Part shown: positions 62,243 through 64,000 of the stretch, piece after piece
Numbering within the stretch: the first letter of the stretch is position 1
Layout of the letters: every line of letters begins with the position of its first letter
DNA from: Elusimicrobiota bacterium
Lineage (GTDB): Bacteria > Elusimicrobiota > Elusimicrobia > FEN-1173
Length of the DNA stretch: 64,000 nt
NCBI GenBank assembly: GCA_016788905.1
Contig: JAEURZ010000003.1
Span: 103,262 to 167,261 of the forward strand
Direction: 5' to 3'
Notes under the pieces: generated by a model
What the model saw: only the letters and a program-made list of their open reading frames with translations
The model's database searches: none
Told to the model about the DNA's origin: nothing
Program-made: the position numbers and the translations under genes

Positions 62243-63393
62243 AACTGAACCAAGAACAGGTGTTGCGTTATTCACGCCATTTGATCATGCCCGAAGTCGG
62301 GGTGGAAGGCCAAGAGAAATTGATGGACGCGAAGGTTCTTCTCATTGGATCGGGCGGTTTGGGATCGCCCAACGCGCTCTATCTTTCGGCGGCGGGCGTG
62401 GGGACACTGGGGTTGGTTGATTTTGATGTGGTCGATCACACGAACCTGCACCGTCAGGTCGTTCACGGGACCAACGATGTGGGGAAATTAAAAGTCGAGA
62501 GCGCGCGGGAGACCATTCGTGACATCAATCCGAACGTGACCGTAAAGACCTACAACCTTCCTTTTCGACGAGAAGTGGCTTTGGATATCATGAAAAACTA
62601 TGACATCGTGGTGGACGGGACGGATAATTTCCAAACCCGCTATTTGACCAACGATGCCTGTGTGTTTCTCAAGAAGCCCAACGTGTATGCTTCCATCTTT
62701 CGTTTTGATGGGCAGGCCACGGTGTTCAAGCCAGGGGATCCCGAAAGCCCTTGTTACCGATGTCTCTATCCCGAGCCCCCGCCGCCGGGGGAAGTGCCGT
62801 CATGCGCGGAGGGGGGAGTGTTGGGAATCCTGCCGGGGTTGGTGGGTTTGATTCAGGCGACGGAGACCATTAAGCTCATCATCGGGAAAGGGCGGTCCCT
62901 TGTGGGTCGGCTTTTGCTTTTTAATGCCCTCGAGATGTCTTTCGATGAACTCAAAATTCGACGCAACCCGGCTTGCCCCGTGTGCGGCGATCATCCGACC
63001 ATTACGGAATTGGTGGATTACGACCAATTTTGTGGGTTGGGAAGAGGGACCGAGGACGGCCTCAAAAGGGGTGGCACAGTGGAAATGACCGTGAAAGAAC
63101 TCAAAGGCCGTATGGATCGGAAAGAAAAGTTTACGCTTGTGGATGTTCGGGAACCCAGCGAATACGAGATCGCTCAAATTCCCGGGGCCCGCCTCATTCC
63201 TTTGGCGGATGTGGCTGTTCGCGCCAACGAGTTGGATACAGCGGAGGATATCGTGGTTCACTGTCGGTCCGGCGTCCGGAGCGCCAAGGCCATACAGGTC
63301 TTAACGCAGTTGGGCTTCAAAAAGCTGACCAACGTGAAAGGCGGGATTCTTGCCTGGTCTGACGAAATCGATCCCACGGTTCCCAAATATTGA
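62239..63393 (+). CDS. moeB: MoeB/ThiF-type adenylyltransferase fused to a rhodanese domain
   Basis: A 384-residue E1-like enzyme. Its adenylation domain begins YSRHLIMPEVGVEGQEKL and has the ATP loop LLIGSGGLGSPNALYLSAAG, LVDFDVVDHTNLHRQVVHG and zinc cysteines in CYRCLYP and CPVCGDHP. From about residue 285 a rhodanese domain follows, with the active-site loop VHCRSGVRSAKA. The architecture is like MOCS3/Uba4: it activates the C-terminus of a MoaD/ThiS carrier and passes sulfur to it. It could serve the moaD-moaE pair in this window or a ThiS elsewhere. Confidence 0.93.
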   Translation: MKLNQEQVLRYSRHLIMPEVGVEGQEKLMDAKVLLIGSGGLGSPNALYLSAAGVGTLGLVDFDVVDHTNLHRQVVHGTNDVGKLKVESARETIRDINPNVTVKTYNLPFRREVALDIMKNYDIVVDGTDNFQTRYLTNDACVFLKKPNVYASIFRFDGQATVFKPGDPESPCYRCLYPEPPPPGEVPSCAEGGVLGILPGLVGLIQATETIKLIIGKGRSLVGRLLLFNALEMSFDELKIRRNPACPVCGDHPTITELVDYDQFCGLGRGTEDGLKRGGTVEMTVKELKGRMDRKEKFTLVDVREPSEYEIAQIPGARLIPLADVAVRANELDTAEDIVVHCRSGVRSAKAIQVLTQLGFKKLTNVKGGILAWSDEIDPTVPKY

Positions 63394-63418
63394 TTTTCGG
63401 TTTGGGTGGGTTCGAATG

Positions 63419-63447
63419 TTGACGAAAAAGTCATAATTCGAGATAAT
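63419..63447 (+). promoter_or_regulatory. Promoter of the cysteine synthase gene
   Basis: TTGACG (63419-63424), 17 nt and GATAAT (63442-63447) match consensus at five of six positions each. The ATG at 63453 is only 5 nt after the -10 box. The mRNA would start at or just inside the first codon; a second in-frame ATG at 63465 is an alternative start. Confidence 0.7.
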
Positions 63448-63452
63448 GACCT

Positions 63453-64000
63453 ATGAGCGTTGCGATGACCCCTCGTCATGGTGTGGGACTTTTGGAGCGG
63501 ATTGGGAACACACCCCTCTTAAAACTGGAACGGTTGTCCCGATGGGTTCCCGATGGTGTGGAAATTTACGCTAAAGCGGAGTTTTTGAACCCGGGCGGAT
63601 CGGTGAAAGATCGGGCGGCCAAGAACATGATGATGGAAGCTCTGGCTTCTGGGGAACTGACCAAAGATAAAATCCTTTTGGATTCAACTTCGGGGAATAC
63701 GGGGATTGCTTACGCCATGATCGGGGCGTCCCTGGGAATCCGGGTTCAGTTGGTGATGCCTGAGAACGCTTCGGAAAAAAGTCGATTGATTGAAGCGTTC
63801 GGGGCTAAAGTCACTTTTACAGATCCTATGGAAGGGACGGATGGGGCCCAAATGGAATCCCATCGGTTGTACAAAGAGTCGCCGGACCGTTACTATATGC
63901 CCGATCAATACAACAATCCCAACAATTGGCGAGCCCATTACAAAACCACCGCTGAAGAAATCTGGAAACAAACGGAGGGGCGGGTGACTCATTTCGTGGG
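63453..64000 (+). CDS. cysK: Cysteine synthase/cystathionine beta-synthase family enzyme, 5' part
   Basis: The frame is open at the right edge; 182 codons are seen. It is a PLP fold-II enzyme: ERIGNTPLLKLERL, the PLP lysine in NPGGSVKDRAAKNMM (Lys52), the phosphate-binding loop STSGNTGIAYAM and VMPENASEKSRLIEAFGAKV. These enzymes make cysteine from O-acetylserine (or O-phosphoserine) and sulfide. The choice between CysK, CysM or a CBS-like enzyme is open because the C-terminal half is missing. It has its own promoter. Confidence 0.9.
   Translation, partial: MSVAMTPRHGVGLLERIGNTPLLKLERLSRWVPDGVEIYAKAEFLNPGGSVKDRAAKNMMMEALASGELTKDKILLDSTSGNTGIAYAMIGASLGIRVQLVMPENASEKSRLIEAFGAKVTFTDPMEGTDGAQMESHRLYKESPDRYYMPDQYNNPNNWRAHYKTTAEEIWKQTEGRVTHFV

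Overview
The window is 64 kb of dense bacterial chromosome with moderately high GC, almost entirely coding and mostly on the plus strand. There are no phage genes, insertion sequences or CRISPR arrays. The envelope genes (LptE-like lipoprotein, GmhA, RfaE2-type heptose adenylyltransferase, RmlA, MurJ) indicate a diderm, LPS-making bacterium. The two adjacent giant genes suggest an uncultured phylum such as Omnitrophota or Elusimicrobiota. That placement is an inference from gene style, not a database match.

Layout. (1) 1-1985: the end of a sodium/solute symporter, a DedA/VTT membrane protein and a divergent membrane protein with a near-consensus promoter. (2) 2090-21954: two giant exported or membrane proteins of 1821 and 4739 residues. 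They share an N-terminal domain and probably membrane and C-terminal modules, and each has the same upstream element. The larger one combines an HEXXH motif, Gln-rich coiled coils, a von Willebrand A (MIDAS) domain and two MoxR/midasin-like AAA+ modules in one chain. This is the most unusual part of the window. (3) 22036-29700: a ZapB-like protein, zapA, rarA, 5-formyl-THF cyclo-ligase, crcB, ymdB, a prenyl diphosphate synthase, dxs and tlyA. (4) 29704-38463: leuS-lptE-holA, rpsT on the minus strand, murJ, uvrC, ogt, rmlA and tRNA-Arg(UCU). (5) 38489-47484: a small membrane protein, a TldD/PmbA protein, aroE-aroC-aroK-aroB, an M24 peptidase, efp, accB and accC. (6) 47489-55758: heptose genes, thiD2-thiE-thiC, thrB, a DUF4160/DUF2442 pair, lysC, citramalate synthase and a small membrane protein. 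(7) 55759-56232: a 474-nt gene-free, hairpin-rich stretch. (8) 56233-64000: small membrane proteins, nadA, moaD-moaE, an EVE protein, a peroxiredoxin, DUF2203, folE, gph, a MoeB-rhodanese fusion and the start of a cysteine synthase.

The housekeeping genes form tightly overlapping operons with many 4-nt overlaps. They cover isoprenoid, shikimate/aromatic, fatty-acid, heptose/LPS, thiamine, aspartate-family and citramalate-isoleucine, NAD, molybdopterin and folate synthesis.

Other points of interest: several operon-head genes look leaderless, with a promoter -10 box 5-9 nt before the start codon. A dispersed palindrome family has one copy in frame inside the cyclo-ligase gene. AccB has Gln where biotinyl-Lys is expected, MoaD lacks its C-terminal Gly-Gly, and UvrC appears to start at CTG and to lack its helix-hairpin-helix end.
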